A stretch of DNA of 64,000 nt. It comes from Vibrio profundi. GTDB lineage: Bacteria; Pseudomonadota; Gammaproteobacteria; Enterobacterales; Vibrionaceae. The stretch lies in the NCBI RefSeq assembly GCF_005281835.1, contig NZ_RZIS01000006.1, positions 62,001 to 126,000 of the forward strand, in the 5' to 3' direction. The notes beneath the pieces are model-generated. The model worked only from the letters and a program-made list of their open reading frames with translations, made no database searches and was not told where the DNA came from. Each line of letters opens with the position of its first letter. Position 1 is the first letter of the stretch. The position numbers were made by a program, and so were the translations under genes. Shown here piece by piece: positions 8,799 through 17,193 of this stretch.

Positions 8799-11258
8799 TT
8801 AAACCCCTAATTTCCAACCTAGAGTACGCATCACGTCAGAGAAAACACCTGCGGCAGTTACTTCAGTACCCGCACCGTAACCACGCAATACTAGTGGAAT
8901 CGGCTGGTAGTAACGGCTGTAGAAGGCCAGAGCATTCTCACCATCTTTGATCTTAAACATTGGATCGTCGCCATCGACAGCCGCAATGCGAACCTTGCAT
9001 TTACCGTCTGCGATTTCACCCACATAACGCAGTACTTTACCTTCTTCCGCAGCAATCGCAGATTGCTCTTGGAAGTATGCATCCGCTTCAGGTAGACGTG
9101 CCATAAACTCTTCAACGCTGCCTGAATCATCAAAGCCAGGTGGTAGAGCTTGGTCAACTTCAACATCTTCAAGTTCAAGTGCCATGCCAGCTTCACGAGC
9201 AAGGATAAGTAGCTTACGCGCCACATCCATACCAGATAGATCATCACGAGGATCTGGCTCAGTAAAGCCATTGTCTTTAGCAATGTTGGTTGCTTGGCTT
9301 AGTGTCATGCCTTCATCTAGCTTACCGAAGATGTAAGAAAGAGAGCCCGACAGAATGCCGTTGAATTTCTCAAGTTCATCACCAGCAGAGATTAGGTTCT
9401 GTAGGTTTTCGATAACGGGAAGACCCGCACCTACCGTTGTTTCGTACATCAGCTTACGGCGTGAATTACGTGCAACTCCACGAAGCTGATGGTAGTAAGC
9501 CATGCTTGCGGTATTGGCTTTCTTGTTTGGAGTAACCACGTGGAACCCAGCCGCAAGGAAGTCAGCGTATTGGTTCGCAATCGACTCACTAGACGTACAG
9601 TCAACTAATACCGGGTTAATGATGTGGTTGCGCTGTACTAAAGCCACAAGACGTGACAAGCTAAAGTCTTCGCTTGCATCGGACATGCGATCACGCCATT
9701 GCTCAAGTGGTAAACCTTCGCTATCAAGCAGTAAGCCCTTACTGTTTGCTAAACCACATACTCGAATCACAATGCCTTTTTCTGCTAGCTTAGTTTGCTG
9801 ACGCTTAATTTGATCAACCAGCTCACCACCAACACCACCAACACCAACCACAAACACATCAAGGAAGTGCTTAGAGTTAAATAGGTTCTCATGACACGCT
9901 TTGATCGCTTCTGAAATTTTATCTTCAGGGATCACCGCAGAAATCGCACGCTCTGACGAGCCTTGTGCAATCGCCACAATATTTACGTTAACTTCCGCTA
10001 ATGAAGCAAAAAACTGAGATGCAACGCCGCGAGAAGTGCGCATACCATCACCAACCAAAGTGACGATAGCAACGTCGTCCATAAACTCAACGGGCTCTAA
10101 TAGACCATCTTTAAGCTCTAGTTCAAATGTGTCAGAAAGCACTTGCTGAGCTTGAGCTTTATCCGCTGATTCAATACAGAAACTGATACTGTATTCAGAA
10201 GAAGATTGAGTGATGAGTACAATCGAAACACCGGCTGATGACATAGCGCCAAATACGCGACTTGCCATTCCAACCATGCCTTTCATACCAGGACCAGACA
10301 CGTTCACCATGGTCAAATCGCTGAGTGTCGTAATGCCTTTAATAGCTAAATTATCTTCGCCAGTATCTTGGCCAATTAACGTGCCCGCGCCTTGAGGGTT
10401 AAAGCTATTCTTGATTAGGCAAGGAATGTGGAACTGAGCAATCGGTGCAATCGTTTTAGGGTGCAGCACTGAAGCGCCGAAGTACGACAGCTCCATCGCT
10501 TCTTGGTAGCTTAACGATTTCAGTAAGCGAGCATCATCGACTAAACGAGGGTCACAGTTATATACACCATCTACGTCTGTCCAGATTTCACAACAGTCTG
10601 CACGTAAACATGCAGCTAGAACAGCAGCAGAATAGTCAGAACCGTTACGGCCTAGAGTGACGAGTTCACCTTTGTCATTACCAGCAGTAAAACCAGGCAT
10701 GATATTTACGTGGCCAACAGGAAGTGGAGATTGGCGGAAGTTTTGCGTAGAAACCTCAACGTCGACCATAGCTTCAAGGTGATCACCTTGAGCATATAAA
10801 TATTGAATAGGATCGATCAAGCTAGCGGGTTGCCCTTTCGCTTCTAATACCGCTTTCATTAACTGGATAGAAACGCGCTCACCTTTGCTGATAATACGAG
10901 CGTTCACATTATTAGGGCACATGCCTAATAAATTGATGCCATGTACAAATTGGCGAAGTTGAGAAAGTGACGTTTTTACTTGGTTGTCAAAAGCAGCACC
11001 CTCTAAGTTTGGCAATACTGCTTTAATACCTTCAAATAACTCTTTAAATGACGATTCAAGTTCACTGATTTGTAGCTCAGCTTCACCATTTTTTAACGCG
11101 CCATCAATGACAGCAACCAGTTTATTTGTGGTTTTACCCGGCGCTGATAATACAACAGCTACTTCTTCTTGCTGGGCATTATTAGCAATGATATCCGCTG
11201 CTCGTAAAAAGCGATCTGCATCGGCTAACGATGAGCCTCCAAATTTAAGAACTCGCAT
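8799..11258 (-). CDS. thrA: Bifunctional aspartokinase I / homoserine dehydrogenase I
   Basis: An 819-residue fusion enzyme for the first and third steps from aspartate to threonine. Residues 1 to about 290 are the aspartokinase ([34 protein letters not shown]). About 310-460 are two ACT regulatory domains ([26 protein letters not shown]) that bind threonine. From about 465 to the end is the homoserine dehydrogenase ([17 protein letters not shown](P)-binding; [31 protein letters not shown]). The ATG at 11258 with GGAGG upstream is chosen over an ATG four codons earlier that overlaps this site. Expression is probably controlled by the thrL attenuator just upstream; enzyme inhibition by threonine is known for the family. 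Confidence 0.98.
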   Translation of the reverse strand: MRVLKFGGSSLADADRFLRAADIIANNAQQEEVAVVLSAPGKTTNKLVAVIDGALKNGEAELQISELESSFKELFEGIKAVLPNLEGAAFDNQVKTSLSQLRQFVHGINLLGMCPNNVNARIISKGERVSIQLMKAVLEAKGQPASLIDPIQYLYAQGDHLEAMVDVEVSTQNFRQSPLPVGHVNIMPGFTAGNDKGELVTLGRNGSDYSAAVLAACLRADCCEIWTDVDGVYNCDPRLVDDARLLKSLSYQEAMELSYFGASVLHPKTIAPIAQFHIPCLIKNSFNPQGAGTLIGQDTGEDNLAIKGITTLSDLTMVNVSGPGMKGMVGMASRVFGAMSSAGVSIVLITQSSSEYSISFCIESADKAQAQQVLSDTFELELKDGLLEPVEFMDDVAIVTLVGDGMRTSRGVASQFFASLAEVNVNIVAIAQGSSERAISAVIPEDKISEAIKACHENLFNSKHFLDVFVVGVGGVGGELVDQIKRQQTKLAEKGIVIRVCGLANSKGLLLDSEGLPLEQWRDRMSDASEDFSLSRLVALVQRNHIINPVLVDCTSSESIANQYADFLAAGFHVVTPNKKANTASMAYYHQLRGVARNSRRKLMYETTVGAGLPVIENLQNLISAGDELEKFNGILSGSLSYIFGKLDEGMTLSQATNIAKDNGFTEPDPRDDLSGMDVARKLLILAREAGMALELEDVEVDQALPPGFDDSGSVEEFMARLPEADAYFQEQSAIAAEEGKVLRYVGEIADGKCKVRIAAVDGDDPMFKIKDGENALAFYSRYYQPIPLVLRGYGAGTEVTAAGVFSDVMRTLGWKLGV

Positions 11259-11290
11259 CCCTTCCTCCATAAATCATAAAAAATTGGTAC

Positions 11291-11327
11291 AAAAAAAGGC
11301 CTGTATCTTGTGGGATACAGGCCTTTT
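11291..11327 (-). terminator. thr operon attenuator (intrinsic terminator)
   Basis: AAAAGGCCTGTATC and GATACAGGCCTTTT form a 14-bp stem with a 6-base loop, followed by a T run on the minus strand. It lies between the thrL stop (11344) and thrA (11258), the expected place for the attenuator of the threonine operon. Confidence 0.93.
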
Positions 11328-11343
11328 CTTTTAAATCCGTTAC

Positions 11344-11421
11344 TTAGCAGCCTGCCCCAACAATTGTAATGTCGGTAATAATAATGGTTGTGGTCATTAC
11401 TAGGTGGCGAGTGTTCTGCAT
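11344..11421 (-). CDS. thrL: thr operon leader peptide
   Basis: Short frame rich in the regulatory amino acids. From the ATG at 11397 it reads MTTTIIITDITIVGAGC: five Thr and five Ile in 17 residues. The same frame is open upstream to an ATG at 11421 (MQNTRHLV then the same peptide, 25 residues), which has the better upstream sequence (GAAGA, five bases). I annotate the longer form. Low charged tRNA-Thr or tRNA-Ile should stall the ribosome in the Thr/Ile run and prevent the attenuator stem at 11291-11327, as in E. coli. The C-terminal GAG-type ending resembles that of the E. coli leader. Confidence 0.88.
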   Translation of the reverse strand: MQNTRHLVMTTTIIITDITIVGAGC

Positions 11422-11747
11422 ATTAATCTTCGTTTAATTCTCTGCGTTTGCTTAACTCTACGTGTATCAATTTTTGGTAGCCCACGTCAATGAAAAGTTG
11501 ATTTTTTTTTACATTCAGGCTGTTTTTAGTCGAAAAGCGTCATTTCAATGAAAAAACTTCTACTTTTTAATCATTTTGTACAAACAATAAACTTCCACTT
11601 AGTTCAAGCAGTTACCAAATATGAACACGCTTGCACAATCGCTAATAACTAATTGCTATATAGATATTGCAGCAATACGCATATTTATATGCTTTAATTG
11701 ATCACGCTATCGCATAATAAATAATAATTAAGACCAAGGAGTGGGTA
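11422..11747. other. Divergent intergenic region, thrL to envelope protein gene
   Basis: 326 AT-rich bases. They hold the thr promoter on the minus strand and, presumably, the promoter of the 11748 gene on the plus strand. No further ORF or stable hairpin stands out. Confidence 0.6.
11463..11490 (-). promoter_or_regulatory. Candidate thrLABC promoter
   Basis: On the minus strand TTGACG (11485-11490) and GATACA (11463-11468) are separated by 16 bases, 42 bases before the longer leader-peptide start. The -35 is good and the -10 is weak. Confidence 0.45.
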
Positions 11748-12209
11748 ATGAGAAAACTGCTATTTCTTTTGTCCTTGGTCGTGCCCGCAATATCTCACGC
11801 AACGTCCTTACCTGAACTACCTTCTCAATCGAATGAACCCGTCCATAAATTCTTTCTGTCTAGTCAATCACCTTCAAGTGAAAACTTCGATATTTGGAAA
11901 ATAGATGGCGGCTACTCATACAATGTATTTAAGAGTATCGATTTGTATGTAGGCGCGAGAGTAAACAACTCAACGCTAGGTAACGAGAACGGCTTTCTGA
12001 GTGGTGTGAGCTACCAAATCTCTGACAAGATTTCACTCAATAGTACATTTCATACCTATGTGAATGAAGTGAATGACGAAAAGGAATCAGGGGTTGGGGC
12101 AGAAGTGTCTAGTCGTATGAAGTTATCCGAAAACCTAGATATACATGCCACTCTCGATTACGAAGAGTGGCAACAAGGTATAGAAGTTGGGCTAGGGTTT
12201 AGGTTCTAG
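11748..12209 (+). CDS. Putative secreted/outer-membrane beta-barrel-like protein
   Basis: This 153-residue protein has a clear signal peptide ([18 protein letters not shown], cut before TSLPEL). The mature part has alternating polar and hydrophobic residues with many aromatic ends ([37 protein letters not shown]). It ends in VGLGFRF; a C-terminal Phe is the classic last residue of outer-membrane barrels. With about 130 mature residues it could form a small barrel of about eight strands. I do not recognise a named family. AAGGAG lies well placed before the ATG. Its stop codon lies inside the same CTAG as the stop of the convergent RraA-family gene, and no terminator is visible. Confidence 0.75.
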   Translation: MRKLLFLLSLVVPAISHATSLPELPSQSNEPVHKFFLSSQSPSSENFDIWKIDGGYSYNVFKSIDLYVGARVNNSTLGNENGFLSGVSYQISDKISLNSTFHTYVNEVNDEKESGVGAEVSSRMKLSENLDIHATLDYEEWQQGIEVGLGFRF

Positions 12210-12688
12210 TTAATGAGTTGATGCTCAGACAAAAGCACACCATTCCAATCTGCGTAAACGTAATCTCCCGGTTGTACCAACTGATTGTGAATCGTCAAAG
12301 TCACATTCACATCCCCTGCACCACGTTTCTCCGTCTTAAATGGGCAAGCACCGAGTGCTTGAACACCTAGATCCATTTGAGACATCATTCCAACATCACG
12401 AATCGCACCGTTCACAATGACGCCTTCCCAACCATTTTCAATCGCAAGAATTGCTAATTGATCACCAAGCAATGCTCTTTGACAAGATCCATGCCCATCG
12501 ACAACAAGAACTTTCCCTTTACCGTCTGTTTCCAACATCTCACGCACCTTGGAGTTATCGTGATAACAACGTACCGTCACAATTTTTCCCCAGAACGCTC
12601 CTTTCTGCCCAAAATTCTGTAAAGGCATGTTTAACAGAGTAACCTGATCTTCAAACTGGTCACACAAATCCGGTGTAATGTCTTGCAT
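12206..12688 (-). CDS. RraA family protein (RNase E regulator / aldolase-like)
   Basis: This 160-residue protein is of the RraA fold ([56 protein letters not shown]). In E. coli, RraA binds RNase E and inhibits it. Here the GDQLA ... GAIRD residues agree with the consensus of 4-hydroxy-4-methyl-2-oxoglutarate / oxaloacetate-type aldolases. E. coli RraA has Val-Asp for the GD and RQ for the RD. So this copy may be an enzyme rather than, or as well as, an RNase regulator. It overlaps the convergent envelope-protein gene by four bases at the stops. The ATG at 12688 has GGAGG just upstream. Family sure; role open. Confidence 0.85.
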   Translation of the reverse strand: MQDITPDLCDQFEDQVTLLNMPLQNFGQKGAFWGKIVTVRCYHDNSKVREMLETDGKGKVLVVDGHGSCQRALLGDQLAILAIENGWEGVIVNGAIRDVGMMSQMDLGVQALGACPFKTEKRGAGDVNVTLTIHNQLVQPGDYVYADWNGVLLSEHQLIN

Positions 12689-12773
12689 ATTTCCTCCATG
12701 AGATAAGAGCTGCCGGAAATCAACTTCTGGCTAAGTTCTTACTGCTCTCTCGTATAGTTATGAAATCTTATTG

Positions 12774-13175
12774 TTACTCTCGACATGCAATTTGCCGAGA
12801 ATGAAAATCTCCTAGGCACTCGTGTTGCTTATCGCCAATACACGACTGCAAAAACAATTGTTTTTCTGACACATAGTAAATGGCATTTTGATGATATTTT
12901 TGAGCAAGTCGAATGGCGTGCTCTACTTCCATTACTACTGCGTAGCTTTCTTCAATCCATTCAAGCAGCTCATCACCTACCGCACCTTACGTATAACTGT
13001 GTTTCGATAAGCCTTTCTGAAGCTGTTGATTATTTCGTCTATTCTCTTCTATAGACAGTATGGCACTTCTTGGGTTCCAAGCTGTAATTATTATGAAACG
13101 GTCATCACAAGGTAGCTCAGAAAATTGAAAGTATGATGATGCATAAGCATGCCAAAGATTCGAGTCTATAATCAA
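12774..13175 (-). pseudogene. DUF3293 family gene interrupted by one in-frame stop
   Basis: From a TTG at 13175 (AGGAG five bases upstream) a frame runs MIIDSNLWHAYASSYF ... AWNPRSAIL ... NNQQLQKGLSKHSYT. It then hits TAA at 12987-12989 after 62 codons. The same frame continues without further stops: GAVGDELLEWIEESYAVV, then QNAIYYVSEKQLFLQSC, and DFHSRQIACRE to a TAA at 12774-12776. The two parts together look like one DUF3293 protein of about 130 residues, whose function is unknown; the NP...N block is in the first part. The family recognition is from memory. A single base change or a sequencing error could explain it. A plus-strand frame at 12785-13054 is its shadow. Confidence 0.75.
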
Positions 13176-13504
13176 ATGAGCTCCTGTTATATTGGTATTT
13201 ATACTATTAGAGTTTGTTACATTTCAGCAATTGATATAAATCAACAAAGTGAATGGAATTAACATTCTCGCATTGTTAGCAAGCTGTTAACATTATAGAA
13301 TTCTCAGCAATTACTAACAGAATGACAAAAGGGCGTACTCGGAATTACGTTTTCAGGCAGAGCTTCAAGGATGGCGGATAGCTGAAGTAAGTGTTTTTTT
13401 GGAAAACTTTGGGTTATTATCAAAATTACATTACCTGTATGTTATGTTTTTGCCTAGAATTTATTCTATTAGCACAGTTTCGTCACAAATTTAGGTACCG
13501 CCAA
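13176..13504. other. arcA upstream region
   Basis: 329 bases between the DUF3293 pseudogene and arcA. It holds a perfect FNR box (13231-13244). The frame in phase with arcA is open back to 13391, but that extension has no signals and is taken as leader. Otherwise I see AT-rich sequence without strong hairpins. Confidence 0.6.
13231..13244. promoter_or_regulatory. Perfect FNR box upstream of arcA
   Basis: TTGATATAAATCAA matches the FNR consensus TTGAT-N4-ATCAA at all fixed positions. It lies about 270 bases before the arcA start. E. coli arcA is known to be activated by FNR, so the same hierarchy (FNR over Arc) is likely here. No convincing -10 was assigned. Confidence 0.7.
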
Positions 13505-14221
13505 ATGCAAACCCCGCAGATTCTTATCGTAGAAGATGAGCAAGTAACTCGTAACACTCTTAAGAGTATTTTTGAAGCAGAGGGATATGCTGTTTTTGAG
13601 GCCAGCGATGGTGAAGAGATGCACCAAGTGCTATCTGACAACCAAGTGAACTTGGTGATTATGGATATCAACCTTCCTGGTAAGAATGGCCTATTGTTAG
13701 CTCGTGAATTACGTGAGCAAGCAAATGTAGCGCTAATGTTCTTAACTGGCCGTGATAATGAAGTTGATAAGATCCTTGGCCTAGAAATTGGTGCTGATGA
13801 TTACATCACTAAACCATTTAACCCACGTGAACTGACTATTCGTGCACGTAACCTTCTTAACCGTTCTATGAGCACAAGTGCTGTAACGGAAGAAAAACGT
13901 AGCGTTGAGAAATACGAATTCAATGGTTGGATTTTAGATATCAACAGCCGTTCACTGGTTAGTCCTGATGGCGAAGGTTACAAACTGCCTCGTTCTGAGT
14001 TCCGTGCATTACTTCACTTCTGTGAAAACCCAGGCAAGATTCAGACTCGTGCTGACCTTCTGAAAAAGATGACAGGCCGTGAGCTTAAGCCACACGATCG
14101 TACAGTAGACGTAACTATCCGTCGTATCCGTAAGCACTTTGAATCAGTGTCAGGTACTCCGGAAATCATCGCGACAATTCACGGTGAAGGCTACCGTTTC
14201 TGCGGTGACTTAGAAGAGTAA
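13505..14221 (+). CDS. arcA: Aerobic respiration control response regulator ArcA
   Basis: OmpR-family response regulator of 238 residues. The receiver domain (about 1-120) has the acidic pocket ED at 10-11, the phospho-acceptor Asp54 (IMDINLPG), and Lys in [11 protein letters not shown]. The C-terminal winged helix (about 135-235) has the family block [17 protein letters not shown] and ends [16 protein letters not shown], almost as in E. coli ArcA. It represses aerobic respiratory genes and activates fermentative ones when phosphorylated by ArcB, which is encoded just 530 bases away on the other strand. The start at 13505 ([12 protein letters not shown]) fits the family; the frame is open further upstream but without signals. 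Confidence 0.98.
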   Translation: MQTPQILIVEDEQVTRNTLKSIFEAEGYAVFEASDGEEMHQVLSDNQVNLVIMDINLPGKNGLLLARELREQANVALMFLTGRDNEVDKILGLEIGADDYITKPFNPRELTIRARNLLNRSMSTSAVTEEKRSVEKYEFNGWILDINSRSLVSPDGEGYKLPRSEFRALLHFCENPGKIQTRADLLKKMTGRELKPHDRTVDVTIRRIRKHFESVSGTPEIIATIHGEGYRFCGDLEE

Positions 14222-14243
14222 TCTTTTAAAACACCTCAAAATT

Positions 14244-14281
14244 AAAAAAGGGTGATGTGTTCGACACATCACCCTTTTTTA
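14244..14281. terminator. Bidirectional terminator between arcA and the lipoprotein gene
   Basis: AAAAAAGGGTGATGTGT / ACACATCACCCTTTTTT, a very strong stem with A and T runs on both flanks. It can stop transcription from arcA and from the convergent arcB-lipoprotein unit. Confidence 0.95.
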
Positions 14282-14304
14282 TACTTGTTACTGGGTAAAC
14301 CGCT

Positions 14305-14745
14305 CTAATATACAGAGTCAATGTTCACGGCAGATTCCACCAGCCATTGCGCGTTACCGCCATGTTCTAGCTCTAATGCCACGTCCACCGTTTTTGTATT
14401 GTCGATGGCCAGCTGCCATACAAAAGCCACTTCCCACTGAGTTTCATTGTGAGTACGCAACTCTAAAGCGTCTCCATCAATCATCCACGTGTTATCACCT
14501 TGCTTAATCGACACACTTTTTACTGCTAAATCAGCAGGAAGATCATTGTTAGCTTCTAAGTACAAAGCACCATGTAAATTTTTATCTTGCTCTTCACCAA
14601 TCGTTGGCATCTTGTTTAGCCACAGATTACTTTTTAAGGTCACCGTCGATTGTGCAACCTCGATTTGATTATCTTGCTGCCAGCTTACCGCTGTTGTAGT
14701 ACAGCCAGCTAACGCCAGTAAACCCACTAATGCAATTTTTTTCAT
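14305..14745 (-). CDS. Putative lipoprotein downstream of arcB
   Basis: This 146-residue protein has a lipoprotein signal (MKKIALVGLLALAGC, lipobox LAGC with Cys15). The mature part is soluble and rich in beta-type segments, with no motif I recognise. The residue after the Cys is Thr, so the lipoprotein-sorting rule known from enteric bacteria would send it to the outer membrane. It starts four bases after the arcB stop and has AAAGG upstream, so it is probably co-expressed with arcB, but nothing in it points to oxygen sensing. It ends at a terminator shared with arcA. Confidence 0.8.
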   Translation of the reverse strand: MKKIALVGLLALAGCTTTAVSWQQDNQIEVAQSTVTLKSNLWLNKMPTIGEEQDKNLHGALYLEANNDLPADLAVKSVSIKQGDNTWMIDGDALELRTHNETQWEVAFVWQLAIDNTKTVDVALELEHGGNAQWLVESAVNIDSVY

Positions 14746-14749
14746 TCTG

Positions 14750-17083
14750 TTACCTTTGGTTTAACCAACTTTTTAGAACATCGATATCATTTTGATATTC
14801 ATTATTAATTTCATCAACCCAATCTGCCACATTTTCCCACCATGCAGGTAAATCAGGAGATTGAGCTTTTTGAGCGACTTGCTGAATGCGTTTCAAACCT
14901 ATCGACCCTGCTGCACCTTTGATTTTATGAGCTTCAGAAACAATACTCGCTTGATCTTTTGCCACCATATTGGAATTTAGAATCGCCATGTAATCCGGCA
15001 TCATATCTTCAAACATCTTGATGCTATCAAGCACTGGCTGTGGACCAACAATATCAATGTACGATTCCAACATGTCCATATCGAGCAAAGAAGTATCCAC
15101 GGACATACTTGGCTTCGGCTTGGCAACTTCTACTGGCGCTTTTTCCACTTCACATTCAATAAACTCAGCAATCACATCTTGAATCGCTTTCACAGAGAGC
15201 GGCTTACTGATCGCTTCATCCATACCGTTTTCAATGTACTCTTGCTTATTACTCAGAACATTGGCCGTGAGCGCGACAAGCGGCGGTAATTCTGGGTACT
15301 TATCTCGATAATAATGTGCGACATCAAACCCAGTCATATCAGGCAGCTGAATATCCAATAGCACTAGATCATATTGTTCTGGGACAAACTCAATTTGAGC
15401 ATCTTGACCTGTCATCGCTACCGTCACTTCATGTCCTAAACTTTCGAGCAACGAACGCGCTACTGTGACATTCAGCTCAATATCTTCCACCATAAAGATT
15501 TTCAGTTTAGGTTGCTTGCGAATCACTTTTTTAAGCACTTGAGTATCTTGAGTGACAGGCACGCGAATCGAAACCGTAAAGGTGCTGCCGAAGCCTTCTT
15601 CACTACTTACGTAGATATCACCATCCATCATATTTATAAGCTGTTTAGATACCGCTAAGCCAATCCCTGTGCCAACAGCATGCAAGTTGTCTTTTCCAGA
15701 CTTCACTTGGTAATACATTGCAAAAATCTTCTCAACTTCGCTTTCAGGGATGCCGATACCAGTGTCTTCCACTTCCATGGTGATGTTCGCAAAACCATCT
15801 TCAACATCTGCACTGACTGTCATCACCACGCCACCGTCTTTGGTAAACTTCATCGCATTACTGATAAGGTTCCACAGTACTTGTCTTAAGCGAGTACCGT
15901 CGGCTTCTATGATTCCTGGTAACTCAGACAGCCTCTCTAAATCGAAACGAAGCCCTTTTTGCTCTGCCATCAACGCTGAAATGCTCTCCATCTCAGCGAC
16001 AAAATCTTCAAAGTTAAGCGGGGTCGGGAAAAGTTCTAGTTTGTTTCGATCAAACTTATCCATATCGATAATATCGTTAAAAATATTACCTAGCGTCACA
16101 GCACTGACTTTGATCGTCTGCATATGTTTACGCTGCTCTTGCGTTAACTGGCTATCTAGCAACATACGACTCAAACCAATAATACCGTTCAACGGCGTTT
16201 TTAGTTCATGGCTGATCGTTGAGATAAATGTGGTTTTATCGCGGCTGGCTTTTTCTAACGATTCTTCATGTCGTTTACGTTCCGTAATATCACGCCCGAA
16301 ACCGACTAATCCAAGGTGGCGGCCATCTTTACTGTAGAAAGGTACTTTACGCAGTTCGAAGTAATTCTTTCGACCATCTGGGTACTCTAGCCACTGTTCG
16401 TAGGTCAGCGCTTGGTTGTCTGCAAATACTTTTTGGTCGGTATCGACAATTTGCTGCGCCACTTCCTTGCTGTAAACTTCCCACGGAGTTAGACCGACCA
16501 ACTGGCTTTCTTTCTTACCAGTCAGTTCTTCCATCGCTCGGTTACAACCCGAGAAAATGCCCTCTTCATTTCGGTAATAAATCAGATCTGGGGAAGCATC
16601 GATAAATGAACGTAACAGCGCGGTTCTCTCTGCGAGTTCTAATTGAGTTCGCTCACGCTGAAATACTTCATTTTCAAGATCTTTCATTGCTTCTTGGCGC
16701 GCTTCTTCCGCCTTTTCACGCTCTTCAATCTCTTGATTAAGCTTTTCAATATTAAGCTGAAGCTGACTATTCAGCTCTTGGTCACGAGAGCGCATGTCAC
16801 CTAACTTAGAAACGAGTTTTGATAAACGCTGACGAGACTCTTCAAGTTGGTCCACGACTACGGATAAGAAATACACAGCCCAAGGCGTAATGACTAAACC
16901 AAAGAAGACAGAACGGACAATATCGATATCGTCAACGTTACCTTTTAATGCGAGAGTAATGCCGACTTGCACGACAACAGCCAATGCAACCAAAGCTAAG
17001 GCAAGAAGAATCGAAAAGCGGACAATCCCCAGTTTAACTAGTAAATCTACATAGTACTGGGCGAGATTTTTCATGGGTTTCAT
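14750..17083 (-). CDS. arcB: Tripartite sensor kinase ArcB
   Basis: A 777-residue hybrid kinase of the inner membrane. Two membrane segments lie at about 22-46 and 58-77, joined by a very short periplasmic loop. They are followed by a coiled coil (about 78-150) and a PAS domain (about 153-270). The kinase H-box is STISHELKTPLNG (His292), with N, G1 and G2 boxes at about 407-480. The receiver domain carries Asp577 (LVLLDIQLPDM), and the Hpt domain near the C-terminus carries His719 (SEAHKIKGAAGS). Cys180, one of two redox cysteines of E. coli ArcB, is present, but the second (Cys241) is Tyr here (GRKNYFELRKVP). The start has GGAG upstream. It phosphorylates ArcA when quinones are reduced. Confidence 0.98.
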   Translation of the reverse strand: MKPMKNLAQYYVDLLVKLGIVRFSILLALALVALAVVVQVGITLALKGNVDDIDIVRSVFFGLVITPWAVYFLSVVVDQLEESRQRLSKLVSKLGDMRSRDQELNSQLQLNIEKLNQEIEEREKAEEARQEAMKDLENEVFQRERTQLELAERTALLRSFIDASPDLIYYRNEEGIFSGCNRAMEELTGKKESQLVGLTPWEVYSKEVAQQIVDTDQKVFADNQALTYEQWLEYPDGRKNYFELRKVPFYSKDGRHLGLVGFGRDITERKRHEESLEKASRDKTTFISTISHELKTPLNGIIGLSRMLLDSQLTQEQRKHMQTIKVSAVTLGNIFNDIIDMDKFDRNKLELFPTPLNFEDFVAEMESISALMAEQKGLRFDLERLSELPGIIEADGTRLRQVLWNLISNAMKFTKDGGVVMTVSADVEDGFANITMEVEDTGIGIPESEVEKIFAMYYQVKSGKDNLHAVGTGIGLAVSKQLINMMDGDIYVSSEEGFGSTFTVSIRVPVTQDTQVLKKVIRKQPKLKIFMVEDIELNVTVARSLLESLGHEVTVAMTGQDAQIEFVPEQYDLVLLDIQLPDMTGFDVAHYYRDKYPELPPLVALTANVLSNKQEYIENGMDEAISKPLSVKAIQDVIAEFIECEVEKAPVEVAKPKPSMSVDTSLLDMDMLESYIDIVGPQPVLDSIKMFEDMMPDYMAILNSNMVAKDQASIVSEAHKIKGAAGSIGLKRIQQVAQKAQSPDLPAWWENVADWVDEINNEYQNDIDVLKSWLNQR

Positions 17084-17193
17084 TTAGCGCTCCATGCGAT
17101 AAGACTAGCGATATTCTAACCTGTTTAACTAAGTCAGGTAAGCGTCTCACTCACATGGAAGCGTTGATATAGCTTAATCTGTGGAGTATCTAA

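Noticed and set aside
12785..13054. Plus-strand frame of 89 codons
   Set aside because: It is the shadow of the DUF3293 pseudogene on the minus strand, which has the recognisable protein.
2057..13271. 16-base identity GAATTAACATTCTCGC at 2057-2072 and 13256-13271
   Set aside because: About one such repeat is expected by chance in 64 kb, and the surroundings do not match.
13391..13504. N-terminal extension of ArcA
   Set aside because: The frame is open, but the family starts at the ATG at 13505 and the extra part has no ribosome site.
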